A DNA stretch of 42,403 bases from the NCBI GenBank assembly GCA_001941225.1, contig MSHM01000008.1, positions 281 through 42,683 on the forward strand, read 5' to 3'. Shown one piece after another: positions 29,117-36,975 of the stretch. Each line of letters opens with the position of its first letter. Positions within the stretch are counted from its first letter, which is position 1. The translations under genes and the position numbers were made by a program. The notes under the pieces are model-generated. The model ran no database searches and was not told where the DNA came from. It saw nothing but the letters and a program-made list of their open reading frames with translations. The DNA is from Oscillospiraceae bacterium Zagget12 (lineage in GTDB: Bacteria; Bacillota; Clostridia; UBA1381).

Positions 29117-29739
29117 TATGCAAGCACCTCCTCAATTTTCGCTACGGCATCCTTTGAGATGATGAATGCATCATGATTAAGAACGTCGTATGTGTTAAGC
29201 GTGCCGACATGAGTCGGAGTCACACCCTTGATGTTTCTTGCCGATTTGTAGATTACGGGATCCGCGTCCGCCGTAACTATAAGAGCCTTTGAGCTTAACT
29301 CAAGTCCCTTTAGAAGAGCGGCAATCTTAGCGGTCTTGATTTCGTCAAGCTTAAGCTCGTCTATAACGAATACCTTGTAATCCGCGTATTTAGCCGAAAG
29401 AGCGCTCTTAAGAGCGATTCTCTTAACCTTTTTGTTAATGCTGAATCTGTAACTTCTCGGCTTAGGTCCGAGTGCCACACCGCCGCCTGTCCACTGCGGA
29501 GCGCGGATACTGCCCTGTCTTGCACGGCCCGTACCCTTTTGTCTCCAAGGCTTAATGCCGCCGCCGCGTACTTCTGTACGCGTCTTTGTGGACTGCGTGC
29601 CTTGTCTTTGGTTTGCAAGATAGTTTACAACTACCTGGTGCAAAACTGTTTTATTCACTTCAGCGGCAAAGATAGCGTCCGAAACTTCCATTGAGCCGGT
29701 CTTTGCGCCTTCCATGTTATATAAAGCCACTGTAGCCAT
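29116..29739 (-). CDS. rplD: 50S ribosomal protein L4
   Basis: 207 residues: the long loop with [20 protein letters not shown] and [20 protein letters not shown] reaches the exit tunnel. In gammaproteobacteria L4 also represses the S10 operon by acting on its leader; whether it does so here with the leader at 30808-31131 is unknown. Confidence 0.97.
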   Translation of the reverse strand: MATVALYNMEGAKTGSMEVSDAIFAAEVNKTVLHQVVVNYLANQRQGTQSTKTRTEVRGGGIKPWRQKGTGRARQGSIRAPQWTGGGVALGPKPRSYRFSINKKVKRIALKSALSAKYADYKVFVIDELKLDEIKTAKIAALLKGLELSSKALIVTADADPVIYKSARNIKGVTPTHVGTLNTYDVLNHDAFIISKDAVAKIEEVLA

Positions 29740-29767
29740 TATATTTCCTCCTTTCCAATAACCTCGA

Positions 29768-30394
29768 TTATGCCTTTACGCTGTTTCTGATTGTAACAAG
29801 TCCGCCCTTTGCTCCGGGGATTGCACCCTTAACAAGAATCAAATTCTGCTCAGCGTCTATTTTGACAACCTCAAGATTCTGGACTGTAACCTTTTGAACA
29901 CCCATGTGTCCCGGAAGTACCTTACCCTTGAACACACGTCCCGGGTTTGAGCACATACCCATTGAACCGGAAACTCTCTTGCTCTTTGAGCCGTGAGTCA
30001 TAGGACCTCTGTGAAGACCGTGTTTCATCGGTCCGGCAAAGCCTTTACCCTTAGAAGTGCCTGTAACGTCAACCTTTTCTCCGGCTGCGAAAATGTCAGA
30101 CTTTATCTCGTCGCCTACGTTCAAAGCGGAGCAATCGTCCAATCTGAACTCTCTGACATACTTTTTGTTTGCAGTGTCTGCCTTTTTAAAGTGACCCAAC
30201 TGCGGCTTATTGAGATGCTTTTCCTTTACATCGCCAAAGCCAACCTGTACAGCCTCGTAGCCGTCTGTTTCAACGGTCTTTTTCTGTGTGACAACACAAG
30301 GACCCGCCATAACAACCGTTACCGGAATAACTACGCCGCCTTCGCCAAAGATTTGAGTCATACCAATCTTTGTACCTAAAATTGCTTTTTCCAT
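29768..30394 (-). CDS. rplC: 50S ribosomal protein L3
   Basis: 208 residues. [20 protein letters not shown] at the start and the central [20 protein letters not shown] and [15 protein letters not shown] identify L3, which reaches the peptidyl transferase centre. The 98-bp spacer from rpsJ holds two hairpins: TGCAGTAGCC/GGCTATGATGCA and GTTTCCG/CGGAAAC. Confidence 0.97.
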   Translation of the reverse strand: MEKAILGTKIGMTQIFGEGGVVIPVTVVMAGPCVVTQKKTVETDGYEAVQVGFGDVKEKHLNKPQLGHFKKADTANKKYVREFRLDDCSALNVGDEIKSDIFAAGEKVDVTGTSKGKGFAGPMKHGLHRGPMTHGSKSKRVSGSMGMCSNPGRVFKGKVLPGHMGVQKVTVQNLEVVKIDAEQNLILVKGAIPGAKGGLVTIRNSVKA

Positions 30395-30492
30395 GATTTT
30401 TCCTCCTTATCAGTTATTGGTTTCCGCAAAAGCCGACGGAAACTTGACCTGCATCATAGCCTTTTGGCTACTGCATTTATGGTTGATCTTCC

Positions 30493-30807
30493 TTACTTTT
30501 GGATTACGTCTATTTCAACGCCCGCAGGAAGATCGATTTTGATTAGCGATTCCATCGTCTTAGCGCCCGGAACAACTATATCAATCAATCTTTTGTGAGT
30601 TCTTCTCTCGAACTGCTCACGAGAATCCTTATACTTATGAACCGCTCTCAGGATTGTGATGATTTCCTTTTCTGTAGGAAGAGGAATGGGACCCGATACC
30701 TTAGCGCCCGTTCTCTTTGCAATCTCAACAATCTTTTCAGCACTTTGATCAAGTATAACGTGGTCATAAGCCTTAAGCTTGATTCTGATTTTCTGGTTTG
30801 CTGCCAT
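30493..30807 (-). CDS. rpsJ: 30S ribosomal protein S10
   Basis: 104 residues: [40 protein letters not shown] and the [11 protein letters not shown] motif. S10 is part of the 30S head and also partners NusB in antitermination. The open frame runs on to 30873, but the ATG at 30807, after GGAGGG, gives the usual length. This is the first gene of the ribosomal protein cluster and is preceded by a 324-nt leader. Confidence 0.96.
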   Translation of the reverse strand: MAANQKIRIKLKAYDHVILDQSAEKIVEIAKRTGAKVSGPIPLPTEKEIITILRAVHKYKDSREQFERRTHKRLIDIVVPGAKTMESLIKIDLPAGVEIDVIQK

Positions 30808-30866
30808 ACTTTTCCCTCCTTGAAATTTTATTGTGTTGTAATCTGCACGACAGCTCTTAAAGAATT

Positions 30867-30897
30867 GGCACACACTGCCGGGTGTTTCGCACCACCC
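30867..30897 (-). promoter_or_regulatory. twin hairpins in the rpsJ leader
   Basis: On the minus strand GGGTG..CACCC (complement of 30880-30897) is followed at once by GGCA..TGCC (complement of 30867-30879), between the terminator-like hairpin and the rpsJ RBS. Could be a ribosomal protein binding site. The GGGTGGTGCG word looks like a T-box core but its position after the terminator rules that out. Confidence 0.4.
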
Positions 30898-30902
30898 TTA
30901 AG

Positions 30903-30935
30903 AAAAAACCCGAACGTGAATTTACCAAGTTCGGG
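30903..30935 (-). terminator. intrinsic terminator (attenuator) within the S10 operon leader
   Basis: Minus strand: CCCGAAC, 13-base loop, GTTCGGG, then TTTTTT (complement of 30903-30908). It lies about 200 nt after the predicted transcription start at 31131 and about 95 nt before rpsJ. As the DUF4830 gene has its own terminator farther upstream, this one most likely controls the ribosomal operon by premature termination. Confidence 0.7.
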
Positions 30936-31137
30936 CAAAGTTAGCCAAATTCGCCGCATACCTGTCCCGTTCGCCGCATAAAATGCCGCGCCTAAACACA
31001 GATATACATTGACTGCCGCCCGGTTTCTTGAATCGGACTCACTCCGCGGAAAAACCGGCTTTTTTCAGCCGCAACCTCCCGCATCATCGCTTGTCAGTAC
31101 CTATATGTGCATTACGCGCACAAGTCACAACATACCC

Positions 31138-31166
31138 ATTATACACGATTTTATGCCGTTTGGCAA
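31138..31166 (-). promoter_or_regulatory. promoter of the S10 operon
   Basis: Minus strand TTGCCA (complement of 31161-31166), 17-base spacer, TATAAT (complement of 31138-31143). The leader to rpsJ is about 324 nt. It contains, besides the hairpins listed, GGCTGAAAAAAGCC and a doubled TATGCGGCGAA, but no gene. Confidence 0.75.
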
Positions 31167-31175
31167 GTTTTTTTA

Positions 31176-31225
31176 CAAAAAAATTTCATTAAATTTTCTA
31201 CAAATTTGCAGAAAATTTAATGAAA
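31176..31225 (-). terminator. intrinsic terminator after the DUF4830 gene
   Basis: A perfect 16-bp inverted repeat (31184-31199 with 31210-31225, TTTCATTAAATTTTCT and its complement) followed on the minus strand by seven T. It separates the DUF4830 gene from the S10 promoter ten bases beyond. Confidence 0.88.
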
Positions 31226-31275
31226 AATTTGTGCATATTTTTATGTATGATTTTCTGTTTTATGGGAAAAATAAA

Positions 31276-31698
31276 TTATTCCGACGCGTCCTCAAAATTC
31301 AGCGAGTGCATAAATCCGTTAATGCTGACAGTCATAATGTCGCCGCCCACCGGCTCGTCGTTTATACATATTACATTGGCGCGGACGTCCTCGCCGACGT
31401 CCTTGGGGTAATTTTCCACTATGTACGTATACCTCATTCCGCGCATACCCATATACGGGCGCAGGTCAAGTCCCGCCTCAAGCTGGATTTTGTTATAGCT
31501 CTCGTAAACAAGGTCGAACGGGTCGGGTATTATAACCTCCGCCTTTTCAACGGCTTTTTCGCTTACCTCCCAGCCGTAGCCGCGCAAAAACTCCGTGTTT
31601 TCCGCGTCCGCGCCGTCACTCGCAAACACCGCAAACGCAAATGCCGTCACTGTTATTATAAGAACCGCCGCAAAATACATCATAGCTTTTCTCCCCAT
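31276..31698 (-). CDS. DUF4830 domain protein, secreted or membrane-anchored
   Basis: 140 residues. An N-terminal hydrophobic segment (about 6-26) acts as signal peptide or anchor. The rest fits the clostridial DUF4830 family: FLRGYGWEVSEKAVEKAEV, YNKIQLEAGLDLRPYMGMRG, YTYIVENYP and GGDIMTVSINGFMHSL. The function of the family is unknown. It faces the DUF378 gene (divergent, 113 bp apart) and ends in the strong hairpin at 31184. A TAATAT with GTGG before it (complement of about 31735-31740) may be its -10. Confidence 0.78.
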   Translation of the reverse strand: MGRKAMMYFAAVLIITVTAFAFAVFASDGADAENTEFLRGYGWEVSEKAVEKAEVIIPDPFDLVYESYNKIQLEAGLDLRPYMGMRGMRYTYIVENYPKDVGEDVRANVICINDEPVGGDIMTVSINGFMHSLNFEDASE

Positions 31699-31766
31699 TG
31701 TCTCACCCCTTTTAGTCTATTACGCGTCACTTGAAAATATTACCACGTTTAAAAAATTGTAAATCG

Positions 31767-31795
31767 CTGACACTAAAAACACACTAATATATTAT
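31767..31795 (+). promoter_or_regulatory. promoter of the DUF378 gene
   Basis: CTGACA (31767-31772), 17-base spacer, TATTAT (31790-31795). AGGAG follows closely and the ATG is at 31812, so the 5' UTR is very short. Confidence 0.65.
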
Positions 31796-31811
31796 GTAAG
31801 GAGAGAAATTT

Positions 31812-32024
31812 ATGAATAACACTTCTTTGGTAATAACAATAATAGGCGCTATAAATTGGCTGCTTGTAGGACTTTTTAAGTTTGACCTTGTGGCGGCGAT
31901 TTTCGGCGGTCAGACGTCAATTATAAGCAGAATTATCTATATTGTCGTGGGACTTGCCGGCTTGTGGTGCATTAATATTCTGTTTAAGGATAAGGTTCCC
32001 AAACATCAGCACAGCAATGTTTAA
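31812..32024 (+). CDS. DUF378 family small membrane protein
   Basis: 70 residues with two TM helices. The family pattern is clear: IGAINWLLVGLFKFDLVAAI near the start and SRIIYIVVGLAGLWCINIL after it. DUF378 proteins are widespread two-helix membrane proteins of unknown function. It stands alone on the plus strand between two minus-strand genes, with AGGAG before ATG and a terminator at 32065. Confidence 0.88.
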   Translation: MNNTSLVITIIGAINWLLVGLFKFDLVAAIFGGQTSIISRIIYIVVGLAGLWCINILFKDKVPKHQHSNV

Positions 32025-32063
32025 AAGCTGCCGCTGCGGCGCAACGGACAAAAATAAGATATG

Positions 32064-32101
32064 CAAAACCGTCGCTGTGAAATCCACAGCGGCGGTTTTT
32101 T
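32064..32101 (+). terminator. bidirectional terminator between DUF378 and cytidylate-kinase-like genes
   Basis: AAAACCGTCGCTGTG (32065-32079), five-base loop, CACAGCGGCGGTTTT (32085-32099), then TT. The symmetrical A/T flanks serve the plus-strand gene ending at 32024 and the minus-strand gene ending at 32111. Confidence 0.88.
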
Positions 32102-32110
32102 CAAGGAGGT

Positions 32111-32671
32111 CTATTCAAAATTTTTAAACCTAACGTCAATATAATTTTTTATAATCTCAATACAGCGTTTTGTATCGAGTCCCGCCGTGTTAAGGCACAA
32201 ATCGTAGTGAACGGGGTCGGACCAGACCTTGCCCGTGTTATGGAAATAATAATCGCCCCTTGTTTTATTCATTGAACGAATAAGGCTTTTCGCGTCCTCG
32301 GGATTCAGCTCATACAAGCGTATCACTCGGCGCATACAGTCGCGCAACGGAGCGTAAAGATATACCTTTACCACATTATCCGTATCGCGAAGAACATAAT
32401 CGGCGCATCTTCCCACGATTACGCAGTTTTCTCTTTCGGCGATTTCCTTTATCGTAGCCGACTGACGTTTGAACAGCTCGTCCGCCTCTTCAAACGACGA
32501 GGACTTGTGTATACTCTCATCGTCACCGGAATACAGCTCGCTTTCATCGCCCTGCGAAATCTCAAAAATCTCACGTCCGTAATATTTTATGCCGAGAGCC
32601 TTTGCCAAAGCCTTTCCGATTTCCTTGCCGCCGCTGCCGTAACTTCTCGCTATGGTTATAACTGCTTTCAT
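32111..32671 (-). CDS. cytidylate kinase-like family protein
   Basis: 186 residues. The N-terminal ITIARSYGSGGKEIGKALA (about 5-23) is the P-loop variant of the Cmk-like family, followed by YYGREIF and ENCVIVGRCADYVL (about 80-93). The family resembles CMP kinase, but its members lack parts of the CMP site and their substrate is not settled. The open frame starts at 32704, but the ATG at 32671, eight bases after GGGGG, matches the family start and was chosen. The gene ends at the bidirectional terminator. Confidence 0.82.
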   Translation of the reverse strand: MKAVITIARSYGSGGKEIGKALAKALGIKYYGREIFEISQGDESELYSGDDESIHKSSSFEEADELFKRQSATIKEIAERENCVIVGRCADYVLRDTDNVVKVYLYAPLRDCMRRVIRLYELNPEDAKSLIRSMNKTRGDYYFHNTGKVWSDPVHYDLCLNTAGLDTKRCIEIIKNYIDVRFKNFE

Positions 32672-32755
32672 AACACGCACCCCCTTCGCCGCAATAAGGG
32701 ACAAAACTTCTGCCTTATATAGTTATATATACCACCTTTTGACGAAATCTAAACA

Positions 32756-34297
32756 TTAAAAATTATTAAAAACAAATTTTCCGCTTTCGCTAAGCTCGTT
32801 TTCGCTTATGCCGTCCTCCGCGTTCGCTCCGCTAACAAGCGCAGCACTGCTCTCGTCCTTATCGCACAGCGACCAGTTTGCCCAGCTTATTCCGTACTCG
32901 TTCATAAAATCAATCCACTTTTGCGCCTCGTCAAGATACACTCCTCCGTTTCCGTCGGCGGCGCTCGTTCCCCATTCGGACACAAACACAGGCAGTCCGC
33001 AGTCCGCAATGCGCTGTCTGAGCCAATCCGTATGAGTTCCCGCGTAGAAATGGCAAGTGTACATTATATTCCCGCCGCTCAGAGGATTTTTCGCCGCCTC
33101 GTGCAAATCCTGGCTCCATGTGGGACTTCCCACCAATATAATGCCGTCGCTGTTTTCGCGTATCGCGAAAATAATCCTTTCCGCATACGGCTTTACATTA
33201 CCGTCCCATGTCACATTGCCGTTCGGCTCGTTGCATATCTCATACAGCACAGCGGGATTATCGGCGTACCTCTGCGACATCTCCGCGAAAAACTCCGCCG
33301 CCTCATCGGCATATGTGAGCGGGTCGCCGTCGGATAAAATATGCCAGTCGATTATTACATACATATCCTGCCTTATCGCACTGTCCACTGCCGAAATGAG
33401 CTTTTCCTTAACGGTTTTGTCGCTGATGTACCCGCCCTCGGCGGTATACATAGCGCATCGGAACAAATTAGCGCCGTAGTCAGCCGTCGCGGAAATCGCG
33501 TTTTCTGTCGCAAAATTCCCGAACCACTGCAATCCGTGGCTTGACATTCCATGAAGAACAACCGCATCGCCGTTCTCGTTCACAAGCCGCGTACCCTCGA
33601 CGTGGAGCCGGCCGTTTTCGCTTACGCCGCCCGTTCTCGCCGTAACAGGCTCGGCGGCGCTCGTTTCCTCCGGCGCGGCTGTCGCGGTCGGCTCGTACAC
33701 GGACAAGTCTCCGTGAAGTTTGGCTGCGCGCATTATTACGGCGCACGCCTCGGCGCGCGTAATCGAATCCTTGGGATTTATATTGCCGTTTTCATCACCG
33801 TAAATTACACCGCACGAATAAGCGGCGATAACGCTGTCATAATAGCGTCCGTCAAGCTGAGAAAAATCATTGACCGCGCCGTAAACTTGATTATAGTCGC
33901 CGCGCTCATCGGGGAGGAACGCGTTCATCACTATCTTAACCGCCAGCTGACGCGTTATCGGCTCGTCATAGGTTTCGCCCGTGGGCGGTATCTCGTCCCA
34001 GTCGTACCAGCCGCCGTTAAGCGCGGCGCTCATCATACCGTCCGCCCAGTGACCGCTCGCGCCGCTCTGCTCACTAAGCCCGTATACCCTGCCGACCACG
34101 CTGACAAGCTCCGCTTTGGTAATAATACCCGACGGGCGGAACGTGCCGTCCTCATACCCGCTTAAATAGCCGTAATCCGTCATTTCCGTGACGTTTTCAT
34201 AATACCAGCTTTCCTCTCCCACGTCCGAAAACCCGTAGGCGCAGGAACACATAAGCATAACCGCTGCAAAAATAAATAAAAACACTCTCTTTTTCAT
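32756..34297 (-). CDS. SLH-anchored GH5 endo-beta-1,4-glucanase
   Basis: 513 residues. Signal peptide about 1-22 (a Cys-Ser-Cys near the end makes a lipoprotein possible but not canonical), three SLH repeats about 23-195, an Ala/Thr/Glu/Pro linker about 200-222 and a GH5 catalytic domain about 230-510. The GH5_2 (cellulase) signatures are GMSSHGLQWFG (250-260), VIIDWHILSD (314-323), the acid/base Glu357 in EICNEPNG and the nucleophile Glu441 in VFVSEWGTS. It should cut cellulose or related beta-glucans at the cell surface. A TTG codon precedes the chosen ATG; AAGGAAG is the RBS. Compared with the esterase at 7883, the SLH block is N-terminal here. Confidence 0.9.
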   Translation of the reverse strand: MKKRVFLFIFAAVMLMCSCAYGFSDVGEESWYYENVTEMTDYGYLSGYEDGTFRPSGIITKAELVSVVGRVYGLSEQSGASGHWADGMMSAALNGGWYDWDEIPPTGETYDEPITRQLAVKIVMNAFLPDERGDYNQVYGAVNDFSQLDGRYYDSVIAAYSCGVIYGDENGNINPKDSITRAEACAVIMRAAKLHGDLSVYEPTATAAPEETSAAEPVTARTGGVSENGRLHVEGTRLVNENGDAVVLHGMSSHGLQWFGNFATENAISATADYGANLFRCAMYTAEGGYISDKTVKEKLISAVDSAIRQDMYVIIDWHILSDGDPLTYADEAAEFFAEMSQRYADNPAVLYEICNEPNGNVTWDGNVKPYAERIIFAIRENSDGIILVGSPTWSQDLHEAAKNPLSGGNIMYTCHFYAGTHTDWLRQRIADCGLPVFVSEWGTSAADGNGGVYLDEAQKWIDFMNEYGISWANWSLCDKDESSAALVSGANAEDGISENELSESGKFVFNNF

Positions 34298-34389
34298 CAA
34301 ATCACTTCCTTAGAGAGTATTATATCATATTTTCCCCGTTTGCGCCACCAGTTTTACATTTTTTTGCATTATACTATGATTTATCCCAC

Positions 34390-34418
34390 AAAAAAAGATG
34401 CCGCAATGCGACATCTTT
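34390..34418 (-). terminator. intrinsic terminator after cysK
   Basis: AAAGATGTCGC, short loop, GCGGCATCTTT on the minus strand with one G-U pair, followed by TTTT. It begins a few bases after the stop codon at 34425. Confidence 0.85.
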
Positions 34419-34424
34419 TATTTA

Positions 34425-35357
34425 TCACTCGGAAAACATAGGCGTTGACAAATATCTCTCGCCGGTATCCGGAAACAGCGCTACTATTGTCTTTCCCTTA
34501 TTCTCGGGACGTTTCGCCAATTCCGTTGCCGCCCACAGCGCCGCGCCGGACGATATTCCGACAAGAACGCCCTCCGTATGCGCTATGGCTCTGCCCGTTT
34601 TAAACGCGTCCTCGTTTTCCACCTTTATAATTTCGTCATATATGTCCGTGTTAAGCGTTTCGGGTACAAATCCCGCGCCTATACCCTGTATTTTATGCGG
34701 TCCGGCTTTGCCCTCGGACAGCACCGGCGATGATGCCGGCTCTACCGCGACTACCTTTACATTGGGATTCTTCTCTTTCAGATACTCTCCGACACCCGAC
34801 ACCGTTCCGCCGGTTCCCACGCCCGCGACAAATATATCAACCTTGCCGTCGGTGTCGTTCCATATTTCCGGACCCGTTGTTGCCTTGTGGTACGCCGGAT
34901 TCGCCGGATTTGTAAACTGGCTCGGAATAAAGCTGTTTTCTATGCCGTCCGCAAGCTCCTGCGCCTTTTCAATCGCGCCCTTCATACCCTTCGCGCCGTC
35001 GGTAAGCACAAGCTCCGCACCGTAAGCCTTTAAAAGATTTCGTCTTTCCACGCTCATAGTTTCCGGCATCGTTATTATTATCTTATATCCGCGCGCCGCC
35101 GCCACGGACGCAAGACCTATACCCGTGTTGCCGGAGGTCGGCTCTATAATAACGGAATTCGGCTTAAGCTTACCCTGCTTTTCCGCCTCGTCCACCATAG
35201 CCTTGGCTATTCTGTCCTTAACCGAACCGGCGGGATTGAAGTATTCAAGCTTTGCAAGCACGGTCGCCTCAAGAGCATTTTCCTTTTCATAATTCACAAG
35301 CTCCATAATCGGCGTTCCGCCGATAAGGTCTGTTATTGTTTGATAAACCTTAGACAT
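34425..35357 (-). CDS. cysK: cysteine synthase A (O-acetylserine sulfhydrylase)
   Basis: 310 residues. It makes cysteine from O-acetylserine and sulfide with PLP. The PLP lysine K47 is in NPAGSVKDR, the substrate loop [10 protein letters not shown] is at 72-81, and [10 protein letters not shown] near 175-184 holds the phosphate. The open frame runs upstream to 35399, but the ATG at 35357 after AAGAAGGA gives the family start [16 protein letters not shown]. It follows the O-acetylhomoserine sulfhydrylase gene by 65 bp in one direction. Confidence 0.95.
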   Translation of the reverse strand: MSKVYQTITDLIGGTPIMELVNYEKENALEATVLAKLEYFNPAGSVKDRIAKAMVDEAEKQGKLKPNSVIIEPTSGNTGIGLASVAAARGYKIIITMPETMSVERRNLLKAYGAELVLTDGAKGMKGAIEKAQELADGIENSFIPSQFTNPANPAYHKATTGPEIWNDTDGKVDIFVAGVGTGGTVSGVGEYLKEKNPNVKVVAVEPASSPVLSEGKAGPHKIQGIGAGFVPETLNTDIYDEIIKVENEDAFKTGRAIAHTEGVLVGISSGAALWAATELAKRPENKGKTIVALFPDTGERYLSTPMFSE

Positions 35358-35422
35358 TTTTAATCCTTCTTTCTGCTGAATAATATACCACTTAATCACA
35401 CTCTATATTTATTTTATACCTT

Positions 35423-36712
35423 TTATTTCACCTTGTCAAATGCGTCGTCCAAAGCGGCGATAAGGTCGTTTATATTTTCCGTGCCTATTGAAAGTCTTAT
35501 TGTGTTCGGCTTTATGCCCTGCTCCGCAAGCTCACGCTCATTGCACTGCGAATGTGTGGTGGTAGCGGGGTGTATAACGAGCGATTTGACGTCCGCGACA
35601 TTCGCGAGCAGTGAGAATATCTCAAGGTTATCTATAAACCTCTGCGCCTTAGCCGCGTCGCCCTTTATTTCAAATGTAAATATACTGCCGCCGCCGTTGG
35701 GCAAATACTTATTATACAGCTTATGGCTCGGCTCAGACGGCAGCGACGGGTGATGCACCGCCTCAACCTGAGGGTGATTATTGAGATACTCGACTATTTT
35801 AAGGGCGTTTTCAACGTGACGCTCCACTCTGAGCGAAAGCGTTTCAAGTCCTTGCAGGAACAGGAACGCGTGGAACGGCGAAAGAGTCGCGCCTGTGTCG
35901 CGCAGTAAAATCGCTCTTATATACGTTACAAACGCCGCCGCGCCCACAGCCTTTGTAAAGCTTACGCCGTGATATGACGGGTTCGGCTCAACAAGGTGCG
36001 GGAACTTGCCGGACGATTCCCAATCAAAATTTCCGCTGTCAACGATTACGCCGCCGATTGCCGTACCGTGTCCGCCGATGAACTTTGTCGCGCTGTGCAC
36101 CACTATATCCGCGCCGTATTCAATCGGTCTTATAAGATACGGTGTGGCGAAGGTCGAGTCAATCACAAGCGGGATTTTATGTGCGTGAGCTATTTTCGCA
36201 ACCTCCTCAATATCTATAAGGTTCGAATGAGGATTGCCCAATGTTTCGATAAATATCGCCTTTGTGTTATCTTGTATAGCCGCCTCGAAAGCGCCCTCAA
36301 CATCGGGGTCAACGAAAGTCGTTGCAATGCCGTATTCCGGCAGCGTATGCTCAAGCAGATTGTATGTGCCGCCGTAAATCGTCTTTGACGCTACAATGTG
36401 GTCGCCCGCTTTCGCAAGCGCCTGGAATGTATATGTGATTGCCGCCGCGCCCGATGCCGTGGCAAGCGCCGCAACGCCGCCCTCAAGGGCCGCTATTCTC
36501 TGCTCGAATATATCCTGCGTAGGGTTCGTAAGTCTGCCGTATATATTGCCCGCGTCCTTAAGCGCGAATCTGTCGGCGGCGTGCTGTGAATTGTGGAACA
36601 CGTACGATGATGACGCATAAATCGGAACCGCTCTCGCGTCCGTAACCGCGTCCGCCTGTTCCTGTCCTATATGCAGCTGTTTTGTTTCAAATCTCCAATT
36701 TTTGTTTGACAT
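35423..36712 (-). CDS. O-acetylhomoserine aminocarboxypropyltransferase / cysteine synthase
   Basis: 429 residues of the Cys/Met metabolism PLP family (MetY/Met17 group). It joins O-acetylhomoserine and sulfide to homocysteine. The PLP lysine K210 is in HSATKFIGGHG; TLGNPHSNLIDI (157-168) and the N-terminal FETKQLHIGQEQ are typical of this subgroup, and the length of about 430 separates it from the shorter cystathionine enzymes. RBS AGAGGT. It is the first gene of a sulfur operon with cysK and is preceded by a short peptide frame rich in Cys codons at its end. Confidence 0.93.
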   Translation of the reverse strand: MSNKNWRFETKQLHIGQEQADAVTDARAVPIYASSSYVFHNSQHAADRFALKDAGNIYGRLTNPTQDIFEQRIAALEGGVAALATASGAAAITYTFQALAKAGDHIVASKTIYGGTYNLLEHTLPEYGIATTFVDPDVEGAFEAAIQDNTKAIFIETLGNPHSNLIDIEEVAKIAHAHKIPLVIDSTFATPYLIRPIEYGADIVVHSATKFIGGHGTAIGGVIVDSGNFDWESSGKFPHLVEPNPSYHGVSFTKAVGAAAFVTYIRAILLRDTGATLSPFHAFLFLQGLETLSLRVERHVENALKIVEYLNNHPQVEAVHHPSLPSEPSHKLYNKYLPNGGGSIFTFEIKGDAAKAQRFIDNLEIFSLLANVADVKSLVIHPATTTHSQCNERELAEQGIKPNTIRLSIGTENINDLIAALDDAFDKVK

Positions 36713-36751
36713 AATTATTACCTCTTTCTTTATCTGTTTTATTTATGTATA

Positions 36752-36814
36752 TTATCCGTTTTGACATCGGCACATTCGTCCGTTTCCCATTTCCTTTAAA
36801 TATGCTGTCAGCAT
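36752..36814 (-). CDS. 20-residue leader peptide with Cys-Arg-Cys end
   Basis: ATG at 36814 follows AGAGGTG by six bases, inside the 5' UTR of the met17-cysK transcript. The product MLTAYLKEMGNGRMCRCQNG has two Cys codons (UGC, UGU) five and three codons before its last residue and stops 39 bases before the next start. There is no terminator between the two, so it is not a classical attenuator; ribosome pausing at Cys codons when cysteine is low could instead expose the downstream RBS or protect the mRNA. The function is inferred from position and codons. Confidence 0.6.
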   Translation of the reverse strand: MLTAYLKEMGNGRMCRCQNG

Positions 36815-36860
36815 AGTATTCACCTCTTTTTCCATATTTCCTATAGAATTACTATGGTTT

Positions 36861-36890
36861 ATATTATGGCACAATTTTTCCATTTGTCAA
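36861..36890 (-). promoter_or_regulatory. promoter of the met17-cysK operon
   Basis: Minus strand TTGACA (complement of 36885-36890), 18-base spacer, TAATAT (complement of 36861-36866). Downstream of the -10, CCATAGTAATTCTATAGG forms a partial inverted repeat overlapping the likely start, which could be a site for an Rrf2/CymR-type sulfur regulator. Confidence 0.65.
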
Positions 36891-36912
36891 TACCTTTTTT
36901 AAATATTTTCAT

Positions 36913-36945
36913 AAAAAAAGGAGATTGGCGCTCAGACCAATCTCC
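36913..36945 (-). terminator. intrinsic terminator after the SLH beta-helix gene
   Basis: GGAGATTGG (36920-36928) pairs with CCAATCTCC (36937-36945); on the minus strand the stem is followed by a run of seven T (complement of 36913-36919). Confidence 0.9.
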
Positions 36946-36975
36946 GATATATGGAAGTATTAAAATTTTTAGGCT

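Noticed and set aside
30880-30935. GGGTGGTGCG in the S10 leader looks like a T-box antiterminator core.
   Set aside because: In a T-box the core precedes the terminator; here it follows it, and no specifier stem or tRNA-like pattern was found.
31009-31734. A 241-codon plus-strand frame covering the S10 leader and the DUF4830 gene.
   Set aside because: It crosses a promoter and two terminators and is antisense to a recognised family.
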